From NCBI GenBank assembly GCA_944385675.1, contig CALWYD010000073.1:1-42983 (forward strand): a DNA stretch of 42,983 nt. Direction: 5' to 3'. This document shows, in pieces, positions 1 through 7,901 of this stretch (position 1 is its first letter; every line of letters begins with the position of its first letter). This DNA comes from an uncultured Oscillospiraceae bacterium (GTDB taxonomy: Bacteria > Bacillota > Clostridia > Oscillospirales > Oscillospiraceae). The notes below the pieces were generated by a model that had not been told where the DNA came from, made no database searches, and worked only from the letters and a program-made list of their open reading frames with translations. A program made the translations under genes and the position numbers.

Positions 1-431
1 TAGGCTGCAAATACTGTGCAAATGTGTATGACGGGCTGGGGGATGCAGACATTGTCACCATCCATACCCCTTTCACCGAAGAGACCCGGGGAATTGCCGA
101 TGCCCGCATGTTTGACCGTATGAAGCCGGGAGCGTTTTTTGTCAACACGGCCAGGCCCGGCCTGATGGACGAGGAGGAGGTTATTACCCGCGTGGAAGAC
201 GGACGCCTGGGCGGAGCGGCCCTGGATGCCACCTCCTTTGACACTGGGATGCCCAGCCCCAGGCTGCTGGCCTGTAAAAAAATTGTGTTGTCCTACCACA
301 TTGCCGCCCGGACCAACGAAGCCATGGACGCCATGGCCAAGGACTGCGCCGACGGCATCCAGGCCGTGCTCAATCACCAGCGCTGGCCAAAAACCGCAAA
401 CCCCCAGGTCTATGACTTGCTGGGCTACTGA
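1..431 (+). CDS. D-2-hydroxyacid dehydrogenase, C-terminal part (5' end outside window)
   Basis: The reading frame is open from base 3 to a TGA at 429-431, so the gene begins before the window. What remains is the second half of the NAD-binding domain and the C-terminal part of the catalytic domain of the SerA/GhrB family. Visible family motifs are DIVTIHTPFTEET, the strand carrying the substrate-binding arginine (VNTARPGLMDEEEV), GGAALDAT, and the catalytic histidine in SYHIAARTNEA. The enzyme should interconvert a 2-hydroxyacid and a 2-oxoacid with NAD(P). The usual NTARG is NTARP here. It ends 16 bases before the first DapA-like gene, so it is probably in the same operon as the lyases, ADH and PdxA2 protein, which suggests an organic-acid or sugar-acid substrate. 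The substrate cannot be read from the sequence. Confidence 0.85.
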   Translation, partial: GCKYCANVYDGLGDADIVTIHTPFTEETRGIADARMFDRMKPGAFFVNTARPGLMDEEEVITRVEDGRLGGAALDATSFDTGMPSPRLLACKKIVLSYHIAARTNEAMDAMAKDCADGIQAVLNHQRWPKTANPQVYDLLGY

Positions 432-447
432 CGAGAGGAGAGCCACT

Positions 448-1368
448 ATGAAAGAATTACTGCCCCTGAGCGGGATTGTTTCAACTTTGGTTACGCCCTT
501 CACCGATGACAACAAAATTGATATCCAGGACATGCAAAAGGAGCTTGAGCTGGGGATTTCTCAGGGTGTAACCGGCTTTCTCATCCCCTGTGATGCGGCA
601 GAAGCCGAGTACATGGATTTGGAAGAGATGGTCACGCTGGTGCGGGAGGCCAAGCAGGCTGCCGGGAACCGCTGCCTCATTATCAGCAACGTAAACGGCA
701 AAGATCGCTCCACACGTCTGCAGCAGTGTGAACAGTTCCTGACTGCGGGGGCAGACGCGCTGAATCTGAACCTGCCCTTCAAACCCGGCCTCACAGAGGA
801 GGAGTGGTTCACGGCCGTGGCCGATATGGACTCCTTCCAGCCCAAGTTCAGCCTGCTGCAGGACTCGGACATGAGCGGTACTGGCCTGCCCGTGGAGTGG
901 ATCGCCCGTGCGTTTGAACAGTTCCAGTCCGTCCGGGGCGTCAAGGTAGAGGTCAAGAGCAGCGGCGAGAAGTACACCAAGATCCGCCAAATGACAAACG
1001 GAACCATGAACATCTCCTGTGCCCGGGGCCGCGACCAGCTTCTGGAAGCCTACGACCGGGGCATCCACTGCTTTATGCCCTCTGGCCTGTTCAAGCTCTA
1101 TGTCAACACCTTTAAGCTCTATCACGAGAAGAGCCGGGAGGCAGGGAAAAAGCTGTTTTATGACATGGCGCCCATCTCCCTGTTCACCTGTCAGGGAGGC
1201 TGGATCAACGGCTGTTTCCATAAGGAGTACTTTAAGCGCCTGGGGATTTTTAAAACCACCAATGCCCGCTATTCTACCGTGCTGGACTCTTATCAGATGC
1301 GTATCTGCCAGGAGATGATTGACCTGTCCCTGAAGATTGAGGCCAACATGGACAGCTACTGGGCGTGA
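448..1368 (+). CDS. DapA-family (class I aldolase/dehydratase-like) lyase, copy 1
   Basis: A 306-residue protein starting at ATG 448 behind GAGAGGAG. It has the length and fold pattern of the DHDPS/N-acetylneuraminate lyase family (STLVTPFTDD at the N-terminus, ADALNL, then the Schiff-base lysine as K166 in VRGVKVEVK). Two family motifs differ. The GTTGE loop is replaced by IPCDAAEA (about residues 47-54), and the strand that normally carries the catalytic tyrosine (YNxP) reads LLQDSDMSG with no tyrosine. It is therefore unlikely to be dihydrodipicolinate synthase. Family members of this kind cleave or dehydrate 2-keto-3-deoxy acids or related compounds. A close paralogue follows 36 bases downstream. 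The pair may form a heteromer or have split substrate ranges; that is inference. Confidence 0.85.
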   Translation: MKELLPLSGIVSTLVTPFTDDNKIDIQDMQKELELGISQGVTGFLIPCDAAEAEYMDLEEMVTLVREAKQAAGNRCLIISNVNGKDRSTRLQQCEQFLTAGADALNLNLPFKPGLTEEEWFTAVADMDSFQPKFSLLQDSDMSGTGLPVEWIARAFEQFQSVRGVKVEVKSSGEKYTKIRQMTNGTMNISCARGRDQLLEAYDRGIHCFMPSGLFKLYVNTFKLYHEKSREAGKKLFYDMAPISLFTCQGGWINGCFHKEYFKRLGIFKTTNARYSTVLDSYQMRICQEMIDLSLKIEANMDSYWA

Positions 1369-1404
1369 GTGCCACTCCAGCCATTATTTTTAGAGGAGAA
1401 CGGT

Positions 1405-2328
1405 ATGAAAAAGCAACTTTTGCCCATGACCGGAATTATATCCACCTTTATTACCCCCTTCACCGAGGATAACCGCATTGACATCGACGCCCTGCACAAG
1501 GAAATTGAACTGGGCATCCAGGAGGGAGCGGCGGGATTTTTAATCCCCTGTGACGCCAGCGAGTCCACCCACCTGTCTGAGGAGGAAATGGTTCTTCTGG
1601 TGCGGGAGGCCAGGCAGGCGGCCCAGAACCGCTGTATGCTCATCAGCAATGTAAAGGCCACCGACCGGGCCACCAGAATCAAGCAGTGCGAGGATTATCT
1701 GGCGGCCGGGGCAGACGCCCTGAACCTGTTTTTGCAGCCCGACCCAAACCGCACGGAGGAGGAGTATCTCTCCGCGGTGCGGGATATTGATGAGATTCAT
1801 CCCAGTTTCATGCTGCTGCAGGATGCGGACATGGAGGGGCCCGGCCTTCCGGTGGAGACCATTGTCCACGCCTTTGAGCAGTTTGAGAGTGTGAGGGGCG
1901 TAAAAATTGAGGTGAAGGAGAGCGGGAACAAGTACACCGAACTTAAGCGCCTGACCAATGATACCTTGAATATCTCCTGTGCCAAGGGCCGGGATCAGCT
2001 GATAGAGGCCTATGACCGGGGCATTCACTGCTTTATGCCCTCCGGCCTGTTCCGCATTTATGTCAACTCCTTCCGCCTCTACCACGAGAAGAGTCGGGAC
2101 GCGGCCCGCAAGCTCTTCTACGACATGGCTCCCCTGATGCTCTTTACCTGCCAGAAGGACCGAATTAATGAGTATTTCCACAAGTCTTACATGATGCGCC
2201 TGGGCATTTTCAAAAATAACGCCCTGCGCGTCCCTCTGGAAATGGACAGCTACCGCGAGCGGATCTGCCAGGAGATGGTGGATCTGGCCCTGCGGATTGA
2301 CGAGCGAATAGAGGAGTACTGGGCGTAA
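1405..2328 (+). CDS. DapA-family lyase, copy 2 (tandem paralogue)
   Basis: A 307-residue protein starting at ATG 1405 behind AGAGGAGAA. It aligns end to end with the preceding gene with well over half of the residues identical by eye, so the two arose by tandem duplication and have since diverged. It shares the same departures from the family: IPCDASES in place of GTTGE and LLQDADMEG in place of the tyrosine strand. The Schiff-base lysine is kept in VRGVKIEVK. Conserved blocks in both copies (NISCAKGRDQL or NISCARGRDQL, YDRGIHCFMPSGLF, RLYHEKSR or KLYHEKSR) probably line the active site and interface of this subfamily. The substrate is unknown. A 20-bp perfect inverted repeat follows at 2418-2465. 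Confidence 0.85.
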   Translation: MKKQLLPMTGIISTFITPFTEDNRIDIDALHKEIELGIQEGAAGFLIPCDASESTHLSEEEMVLLVREARQAAQNRCMLISNVKATDRATRIKQCEDYLAAGADALNLFLQPDPNRTEEEYLSAVRDIDEIHPSFMLLQDADMEGPGLPVETIVHAFEQFESVRGVKIEVKESGNKYTELKRLTNDTLNISCAKGRDQLIEAYDRGIHCFMPSGLFRIYVNSFRLYHEKSRDAARKLFYDMAPLMLFTCQKDRINEYFHKSYMMRLGIFKNNALRVPLEMDSYRERICQEMVDLALRIDERIEEYWA

Positions 2329-2417
2329 CCCTCAGCCAGTGCCGCCCGCGCCCAAAGGCTTGCGGTTTCCAGGGCAGGCGGGAGAAGGAGAGGCACGGCT
2401 CCTTTTACACGGCAAAC

Positions 2418-2465
2418 GTCATCTGGCGGGCCGGCGCACTGCAGCGCGCCGGCCCGCCAGATGAC
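2418..2465. repeat. 20-bp perfect inverted repeat between DapA copy 2 and the ADH
   Basis: The arms at 2418-2437 and 2446-2465 are perfectly complementary over 20 bases around an 8-base loop, and are very GC-rich in the middle. No run of T follows on either strand, so it is not a standard intrinsic terminator. It lies in a 265-base gap inside an otherwise tightly packed plus-strand gene set. It could stabilise the upstream mRNA 3' end, lower expression of the downstream genes, or be a dispersed palindromic element. Confidence 0.8.
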
Positions 2466-2593
2466 TGAGGGGACAAAGAGCAATTCTGCTCCGTTTAACG
2501 GTTCCTTTTCACATCTCGACCCCGGCGTCCCGACCGATGGCTTGGCAGTCCGGCCCTGCCCGCGGGAACCGGAACTTTTAGGGAGGACATGGT

Positions 2594-3748
2594 ATGTTGA
2601 CCCAATATAATTTAAAAATGCCTCACGCTGTTTTCAGCGGGGAGAATGCGCTGAGTAAAATCTCAGATATTCTGGCAGAGAACCAGGTGAAACATCTGGC
2701 GGTGTTTACCGACAAGGGGATTGAGGGGGCGGGTCTGCTGGACTTCCCCATGACCCATGTCAAGGCCGCAGGCGTGACCTGCACGGTGCTGGACGACCTG
2801 CCCGCGGAGCCGTCCTATATGCAGGCCCAAAAACTGGTGGACCAGTGCAAGGCGTGCGGCGCGGATTTTATCATGGCCGTAGGGGGAGGCAGTGTCCAGG
2901 ACACTGCAAAACTGGCCTCTGTGCTGATGACCGATGAGTACGGCGTCAAGGAACTGCTGGACACGCCGGGTCGGGCAAAAAAGTGCATCCGAACCTTGAT
3001 GATCCCCACCACCGCAGGCACCGGCTCTGAGGCCACCCCCAACGCCATTGTGGCTGTACCGGAAAAGCAGCTGAAGGTGGGCATTGTCAACGACAATATG
3101 ATTGCCGACTACGTCATTTTGGACGCGGTGATGATTAAAAAGCTGCCCCGGAAGCTGGCTGCGTCCACGGGCCTGGATGCCCTGGCCCATGCCATAGAGT
3201 GCTGGACGGGCAACAAGGCCAATCCCTTCAGCGACCTGTTTGCCCTTCAGGCCCTGGATATGATTCTAAACAATCTTGAGCGGGCCTGTGACGATCCGGA
3301 GGCCATGGACGCCAAGAATAAAATGCAGCTGGCCAGCTTTTATGCAGGGGTGGCCATAACGGCCTCGGGCACCACCGCCGTCCACGCCCTGAGCTATCCG
3401 CTGGGCGGAAAGTACCACATCCCCCACGGGGTATCCAACGCCATCCTGCTGGCCCCTGTGATGCGGTTTAACGAGCCGGCCTGCCGGGAGCGTCTGGCCC
3501 AGGCCTACGACCGCTGCCTGGGCGGGGATGCCCGGACTGATGCGGAAAAGAGCGCCGCTGTCATCGCCCGCCTGGAGGAGATTGTGCGGCATCTGGATAT
3601 TCCCACCAGCCTGACTCAGCTGGGGGTGTCGGAGGACAGCCTGGAGGATCTGGTGGCCGCCGGTATGGAGGTCACGCGGCTGCTCTCCAACAACATGCGG
3701 GAGGTCACCCCTGAGGACGTTCGAAATATCTACCGGGAGATTATGTAG
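2594..3748 (+). CDS. Iron-containing (group III) alcohol dehydrogenase
   Basis: A 384-residue protein, normal length for the family, starting at ATG 2594 after AGGGAGGAC. The N-terminal half has the NAD(P)-binding GGGSVQDTAK (97-106) and PTTAGTGSEAT (138-148). The C-terminal half has the four metal ligands of the family at D195, H199, H264 and H278 (GLDALAHAIE and VHALSYPLGG...HGVSNA). It should reduce an aldehyde or semialdehyde to an alcohol, or the reverse, with NAD(P)H in the cytoplasm. Position between the DapA-like lyases and the PdxA2-type dehydrogenase suggests that it handles an aldehyde product of the same pathway. The exact substrate cannot be assigned from sequence; lactaldehyde, butanol and 4-hydroxybutyrate enzymes all belong here. 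Confidence 0.9.
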   Translation: MLTQYNLKMPHAVFSGENALSKISDILAENQVKHLAVFTDKGIEGAGLLDFPMTHVKAAGVTCTVLDDLPAEPSYMQAQKLVDQCKACGADFIMAVGGGSVQDTAKLASVLMTDEYGVKELLDTPGRAKKCIRTLMIPTTAGTGSEATPNAIVAVPEKQLKVGIVNDNMIADYVILDAVMIKKLPRKLAASTGLDALAHAIECWTGNKANPFSDLFALQALDMILNNLERACDDPEAMDAKNKMQLASFYAGVAITASGTTAVHALSYPLGGKYHIPHGVSNAILLAPVMRFNEPACRERLAQAYDRCLGGDARTDAEKSAAVIARLEEIVRHLDIPTSLTQLGVSEDSLEDLVAAGMEVTRLLSNNMREVTPEDVRNIYREIM

Positions 3749-3792
3749 GGACCAGCGCACCGCTTATCCCACAGGTTTAAGGAGGAGTACCT

Positions 3793-4872
3793 ATGAACAG
3801 GCCCATTTTGGGCATCACCATGGGCGACCCGTTTGGAAACGGGCCTGAAATTACAGTCAAGGCGCTGAGTGACAGCACCATCTACAACCGCTGCCGCCCC
3901 CTGGTGGTGGGGGACGTGAGCGCCATGGAATATGCTGCCAAAGCCGCAAAACAGGTTTCCGGCATCCACGTGAGCATCCATCCTGTCCAGGATGTAAAGC
4001 AGGCCGAATTCAAGCCCGGCGTCATTGATGTGTACGATCTGGGATTGGTTCCCTCAGAGCGTATTCCCGGCAATCCGGAGACTCCGGCACCTTTTGGGCT
4101 GGGCGCCACCGCCCTGGGCGGGGAGGCGGCCTTCCGGTATGTGGAGAAGGTAATCCAATTGGCTATAGACCACCAGGTGGACGCCACCGTCACCAATGCC
4201 CTGAGCAAGGAAGCTATTAATATGGCCGGCCACCACTACTCCGGTCATACGGAGATCTACGCCCACTACACCCATACAGATAAGTACACCATGATGCTGG
4301 CTCACGAGGATCTGCGTGTGGTTCATGTCTCTACCCATGTCTCTTTGCGGGAGGCCTGCGACAGGGTGAAGAAGGAGCGGGTTCTGGAAGTGATCCGCAT
4401 TGCCCATCAGGGCTGTAAGGACATCGGTATCTCCCATCCCAGACTGGCTGTGGCCGGCCTAAATCCTCACTGTGGGGAAAACGGGATGTTTGGCACGGAG
4501 GAGATCCGGGAGATCCAGCCCGCCATTGACGCTGCCCTAGCGGAAGGAATTGACATTGTGGAAAAGAGGCCCACTGCCCCTGACACTGTATTCTCCAAGG
4601 CGCTGGGGGGCTGGTATGATATTGTGGTGGCCATGTACCATGACCAGGGACATATTCCTCTCAAAGTAAAAGGCTTTGTATACAACCGGCAGGAGGGGCA
4701 CTGGGACGCTGTGGCCGGGGTGAATGTGACCCTGGGGCTGCCCATTATTCGGGCGTCAGTGGATCACGGCACCGGATTTGGCCACGCCGGCGACGGCCAT
4801 GCCAACCAGCTGAGCCTGGTCAACGCCATGGACTACGGTATCCGAATGGCCCTGGCCAAGACCGGGGCCTAA
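3793..4872 (+). CDS. PdxA2-type 4-phospho-threonate/erythronate dehydrogenase family protein
   Basis: A 359-residue protein starting at ATG 3793 after AAGGAGGAG. It has the PdxA signature GITMGDPFGNGPEI at the N-terminus and the three metal-binding histidines H182 (STHVSL), H226 (GLNPHCGENG) and H283 (MYHDQGHIPLK). The HIPLK form and a catabolic setting fit the PdxA2 branch, which oxidises and decarboxylates 4-phospho-D-threonate or 4-phospho-D-erythronate to dihydroxyacetone phosphate, rather than vitamin B6 synthesis. The DUF1537 kinase that normally makes the phosphorylated substrate is not in the window; it may lie upstream. The protein is some 25-30 residues longer than typical PdxA. The gap to the ADH gene is 44 bases, so the two are probably co-transcribed. 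Confidence 0.85.
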   Translation: MNRPILGITMGDPFGNGPEITVKALSDSTIYNRCRPLVVGDVSAMEYAAKAAKQVSGIHVSIHPVQDVKQAEFKPGVIDVYDLGLVPSERIPGNPETPAPFGLGATALGGEAAFRYVEKVIQLAIDHQVDATVTNALSKEAINMAGHHYSGHTEIYAHYTHTDKYTMMLAHEDLRVVHVSTHVSLREACDRVKKERVLEVIRIAHQGCKDIGISHPRLAVAGLNPHCGENGMFGTEEIREIQPAIDAALAEGIDIVEKRPTAPDTVFSKALGGWYDIVVAMYHDQGHIPLKVKGFVYNRQEGHWDAVAGVNVTLGLPIIRASVDHGTGFGHAGDGHANQLSLVNAMDYGIRMALAKTGA

Positions 4873-4953
4873 GAGAGCGGGTAAAGGCTGTCTTGTGGCT
4901 GGAAAAGCCAAGGGCCTGCTTTTGCCCCGAGATGCCCACGGACAGGGAAAAAC

Positions 4954-5002
4954 AAACAGGAAGCGCTCCAGCAATACCAGGATGCTGGGGCACTTCCTGT
5001 TT
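4954..5002 (+). terminator. Hairpin terminator after the PdxA2-type gene
   Basis: The outer arms AAACAGGAAG and CTTCCTGTTT pair perfectly. The inner part continues for about ten more pairs with one mismatch and one G-T pair around a short loop. The right arm runs into TTTTGTT. It lies 81 bases after the PdxA2 stop codon and probably separates the enzyme genes from the symporter. Confidence 0.6.
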
Positions 5003-5166
5003 TGTTGCCGGTGGGGCTGGCTTGGTGTGGACTGTTCTGGAAGATAGACAAGGGAGAAACTGGGTTGGGGAGCGTAAAATATACGGTTTGATAGGAGGCG
5101 GCTTTGAGAGGTTTGTGGAAAAACAGAGAAATTTTGCTTAAGGCCCCTCCTGTGGAGGATTGTCTG

Positions 5167-5195
5167 TTTTATTCTGTGCCTATTTGTGCTATGAT
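5167..5195 (+). promoter_or_regulatory. Probable promoter with extended -10 for the symporter
   Basis: The -10 box TATGAT at 5190-5195 is preceded by TG one base upstream (TGCTATGAT), an extended -10. The -35 position is a weak TTTTAT at 5167-5172, 17 bases away. Transcription would start at about 5202, just before the leader hairpins. Confidence 0.5.
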
Positions 5196-5206
5196 GAAAA
5201 TGCTCG

Positions 5207-5258
5207 TGCTCCGCTCCGGGATGCGGAGCAAGTGGAACGAGGGCGGCTTCCGGCCGCC
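5207..5258 (+). promoter_or_regulatory. Two leader hairpins ahead of the symporter ribosome site
   Basis: TGCTCCGC (5207-5214) pairs perfectly with GCGGAGCA (5223-5230). GGCGGC (5242-5247) pairs with GCCGCC (5253-5258). The second ends one base before the AAGGAG ribosome site. This could be a structured control leader or only a stabilising 5' end. Confidence 0.45.
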
Positions 5259-5279
5259 AAAAGGAGAGAAGATTGCATT

Positions 5280-6812
5280 ATGACTGTGGCACAAATTTGT
5301 ATTACCGCAACCATTATTGTCTACCTCTGTTTTGTCATCTGCACTGGTGTGTGGATCGGTCGCCGGAGCAAGAAAAGTGCTGAGGGCTTTTATTTGGGCG
5401 GCCGTGGAATCGGGCCCCTGGTCACTGCCATGAGCGCGGAGGCCAGCGATATGTCCTCCTGGCTGCTGATGGGGCTGCCGGGGGTGGCCTATCTCAGCGG
5501 GGTGGCTGACGCCAGCTGGACTGCTATCGGCCTGGCCCTGGGCACCTATCTCAACTTTCTGCTGGTGGCAAAGCGTATCCGCCGGTACAGCGTACAACTG
5601 GATGCCATCACCATCCCCGCGTTTATTTCCAAGCGCTATCAGGAGAAACGTCCGGTCATTATGTGCATTGCCTCCCTGGTCATCCTGATTTTCTTTGTGC
5701 CCTATGTGGCCTCCGGCCTAGCAGCCATCGGAAAGCTTTTTAACAGCTTGTTTAACTGGAACTACATGCTGGCTGTGATCATCGGCGCGGTGGTTATTAT
5801 CAGCTACACCTCGGTGGGCGGCTTCAGCGCCGTGGCCACCATGGACCTCATCCAGTCCATCATTATGACGGTGGCCCTGGTGGTGATCACCGTATTCAGC
5901 ATTTCCCAGGCGGGAGGTGTGGACGCTGTGGTGGAGAACGCCAAGTCCCTGCCGGGGTACCTGAGCTTTGTCCAGACCCACGATCCCGTCTCCGGGACGG
6001 CGCAGCCCTATCCCCCCATCAATATTTTTTCCATGTTGGCCTGGGGCCTGGGCTACTTTGGAATGCCCCACATCCTGGTGCGCTTTATGGCCATCCGGGA
6101 TGAGAAGGAGCTGACCCTGTCCCGCCGCATTGCCTCGGTATGGGTGGTTATCTCCATGACGGTGGCTGTCTGTATCGGCATGATAGGCAACAGCGTGTCC
6201 GCAGCGGGGCGGATCCCCCTGCTGGAGGGCAGCGCCTCTGAGACGGTTATCGTCCAGATTGCCAATCTGCTGTCCACCTTCGGCGTGGTGGCGGCCGTGG
6301 TGGCCGGCCTTATTCTGGCGGGGATTTTGGCCGCTACCATGTCCACTGCCGATTCCCAGCTGCTGGCGGCGGCCTCGGCCTTCTCGGAGAACCTCCTGCA
6401 GGATGTGTTCGGCATTAAGCTCACCGCCAAGCAGACCATGCTGGTGGCCCGGGGCACCGTAATCTGTATCGCTCTGGTGGCGGTGGTGCTGGCTGCCGAT
6501 CCGGACAGCAGTGTCTTTGCCATTGTGTCCTTTGCCTGGGCCGGCTTCGGCGCCACCTTTGGGCCGGCAATCTTGTGCGCCTTGTTCTGGCGGCGCAGCA
6601 ACCGGCAGGGAATCCTGGCCGGCCTGGTAGCGGGGGGCGTGATGGTCTTTGTGTGGAAGTTCCTCATCCGGCCCATGGGGGGAGCCCTGGGTATTTACGA
6701 ACTGCTGCCTGCCTTCCTCTGCGCACTGGCTGCCATTGTGGTAGTCTCCCGGCTTACTCCTGCCCCTGAACAGCCGGTGTTGGAGTCCTATGACGCCTAT
6801 CGCGGCAAGTAA
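5280..6812 (+). CDS. Sodium:solute symporter, PutP type
   Basis: A 510-residue, strongly hydrophobic protein of the SSS family, with about 13 membrane helices expected. ATG 5280 is chosen because AAGGAGAG stands 11-18 bases upstream; the frame is open further up but lacks a start with a ribosome site. The signature SAEASDMSSWLLMGLPG is the sodium- and substrate-binding TM1/TM2 region as in proline permease PutP, and GILAATMSTADSQLLAAAS matches the TM8-TM9 block with the second sodium-site serines. It should import a small organic substrate with sodium. Proline is possible. Given the neighbours, the acid degraded by the preceding enzymes is an equally good guess. It has its own promoter. Confidence 0.9.
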   Translation: MTVAQICITATIIVYLCFVICTGVWIGRRSKKSAEGFYLGGRGIGPLVTAMSAEASDMSSWLLMGLPGVAYLSGVADASWTAIGLALGTYLNFLLVAKRIRRYSVQLDAITIPAFISKRYQEKRPVIMCIASLVILIFFVPYVASGLAAIGKLFNSLFNWNYMLAVIIGAVVIISYTSVGGFSAVATMDLIQSIIMTVALVVITVFSISQAGGVDAVVENAKSLPGYLSFVQTHDPVSGTAQPYPPINIFSMLAWGLGYFGMPHILVRFMAIRDEKELTLSRRIASVWVVISMTVAVCIGMIGNSVSAAGRIPLLEGSASETVIVQIANLLSTFGVVAAVVAGLILAGILAATMSTADSQLLAAASAFSENLLQDVFGIKLTAKQTMLVARGTVICIALVAVVLAADPDSSVFAIVSFAWAGFGATFGPAILCALFWRRSNRQGILAGLVAGGVMVFVWKFLIRPMGGALGIYELLPAFLCALAAIVVVSRLTPAPEQPVLESYDAYRGK

Positions 6813-6825
6813 AGCCCTGCAGAAA

Positions 6826-6866
6826 GGCGCGCCGTTCCGGAGAACGGCGCGCCTTGTTTTATTTTT
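6826..6866. terminator. Bidirectional terminator between symporter and ABC operon
   Basis: The 12-bp perfect arms at 6826-6837 and 6842-6853 flank a 4-base loop, followed by a T-rich run to 6866. The hairpin sits between convergent genes, and the T run overlaps the end of the minus-strand 89-residue gene. Confidence 0.9.
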
Positions 6867-7128
6867 CGGAGGGCTCACCGGGGGTGCTGTGCCTCTCCTG
6901 TCCGCCCCGCCATACCCACAGCAGCAGGGCCACAGGAAGCAGGGCCCCAAAGAGGATAATGCGCAGGGCCAGCAGTGGGTTCTCCTCCAGGAACATCCAG
7001 GCCACCACGCCTCCGTAAAGCAGGGAGGGGACAGTGCTGAGATACCAGTGGGGGGAGGTTCTGCGGTTGGTACAGGCGGAGAGAAGAACCCCTGCAAAAG
7101 CCAGGGAGTAGACAAACCAGGAACCCAT
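6859..7128 (-). CDS. Small membrane protein of the ABC operon
   Basis: An 89-residue protein starting at ATG 7128, eight bases after the permease stop, with GAGGCGG as ribosome site. It is mostly three hydrophobic segments (around WFVYSLAFAGVLLSA, YLSTVPSLLYGGVVAW and LALRIILFGALLPVALLLW). No family is recognised. Being last in a YtrA-type operon, it may be an accessory subunit of the transporter. Confidence 0.65.
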   Translation of the reverse strand: MGSWFVYSLAFAGVLLSACTNRRTSPHWYLSTVPSLLYGGVVAWMFLEENPLLALRIILFGALLPVALLLWVWRGGQERHSTPGEPSEK

Positions 7129-7136
7129 GGGCCGCC

Positions 7137-7901
7137 TCACTCCAGATTCAGACGGTGGGAGAGTATCCACACCGTCCCTGCCGCAAACAGCAGGGCGGGA
7201 AGCAACATCACCCCGAAAACGCCCCAGAAGGCGGCATGAGGGGCGGCGTTAAACAGCTCATCCCAGACCATCAGCTGATCCAGCACATCCACATACACGG
7301 TGCCCAGCACATCCAGGAAAATGAAGGCGGCCACACTCATGATGATTCTGCGGTGGAACAGATGGCCGATGGACATGGACAGGTAGGTCATGGTGACAAA
7401 CAGCAGCAGAGCTGTCACCGTCAGCAATAAGAACTCCAGCAGATAGAGCATTGCGTCAGGGTTGGACAGCAGCCCCTCCCACAGATCCTGGAAGAAGGCG
7501 ATACGCAGCACCTGGCCCCACCGGATAGGCACCATTAAAAGACAGGCCAGGAAGATGACCGCCAGACTGACCAGAGCGGTAACCACGGCGCAGATGAGTT
7601 TGGAAGCTACCAGCTGCCAGGAGCGGACGGGCAGGGTGTGCATCAGGTACCCTTCATCCCCCAGCAGTCCCTTGTAAAAGCGCTGGACTACGAAAATCAT
7701 CACCGCCACAAACATGGCGAAAAGCACTGCGGTAAAGGCCATGATGGTGATAATGGCCAGCAGCTCATTGCTCTGGGTTACTCCTTCATCGTAGGGCAGA
7801 GTAAAGTGATTGATCAGGGCCAGCACCAGGGCAGCCGGCCAGATGAGGGCAAAGGATTTCCACATGGAGCGGAAATCGTATTTCAGCAGTTTCCACAGCA
7901 T
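7137..7901 (-). CDS. ABC-2 type transporter permease
   Basis: A 254-residue protein starting MLWKLLKYDFRSMWKSF, the amphipathic start typical of ABC-2 permeases encoded next to YtrB-like ATPases. About six hydrophobic helices are visible. Its start codon overlaps the ATPase stop by one base (TGATG), so the two are translationally coupled and should form one complex. The substrate is unknown. Related operons respond to cell-wall antibiotics, but nothing in this sequence proves that here. Confidence 0.85.
   Translation of the reverse strand: MLWKLLKYDFRSMWKSFALIWPAALVLALINHFTLPYDEGVTQSNELLAIITIMAFTAVLFAMFVAVMIFVVQRFYKGLLGDEGYLMHTLPVRSWQLVASKLICAVVTALVSLAVIFLACLLMVPIRWGQVLRIAFFQDLWEGLLSNPDAMLYLLEFLLLTVTALLLFVTMTYLSMSIGHLFHRRIIMSVAAFIFLDVLGTVYVDVLDQLMVWDELFNAAPHAAFWGVFGVMLLPALLFAAGTVWILSHRLNLE

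Larger units (their letters stand above)
4873..5279. other. 407-base gap: terminator, symporter promoter and structured leader
   Basis: No convincing gene is seen here. It contains the hairpin at 4954-5002, a promoter at 5167-5195 and two hairpins in the expected leader (5207-5230 and 5242-5258) before the symporter ribosome site at about 5260-5268. The stretch 5010-5140 shows no recognisable motif. Confidence 0.6.

Noticed and set aside
2550-2580. Sigma-54-like motif (TGGCA...TGC) upstream of the ADH gene
   Set aside because: The spacing between the GG and GC elements is two bases too long and no sigma-54 activator is seen.
3793-4872. Vitamin B6 biosynthesis PdxA
   Set aside because: The HIPLK motif form, length and catabolic neighbours fit the PdxA2 branch, and no pdxJ or other B6 gene is near.
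4893-5141. Possible 82-residue gene between the PdxA2 gene and the symporter
   Set aside because: It spans the hairpin at 4954-5002, has no ribosome site and no protein-like pattern.
5718-7115. Long open frame on the minus strand across the symporter gene
   Set aside because: It is antisense to a clear PutP-type gene, rich in His, Gln and Gly as shadow frames of GC-rich genes are, and crosses the terminator at 6826-6866.
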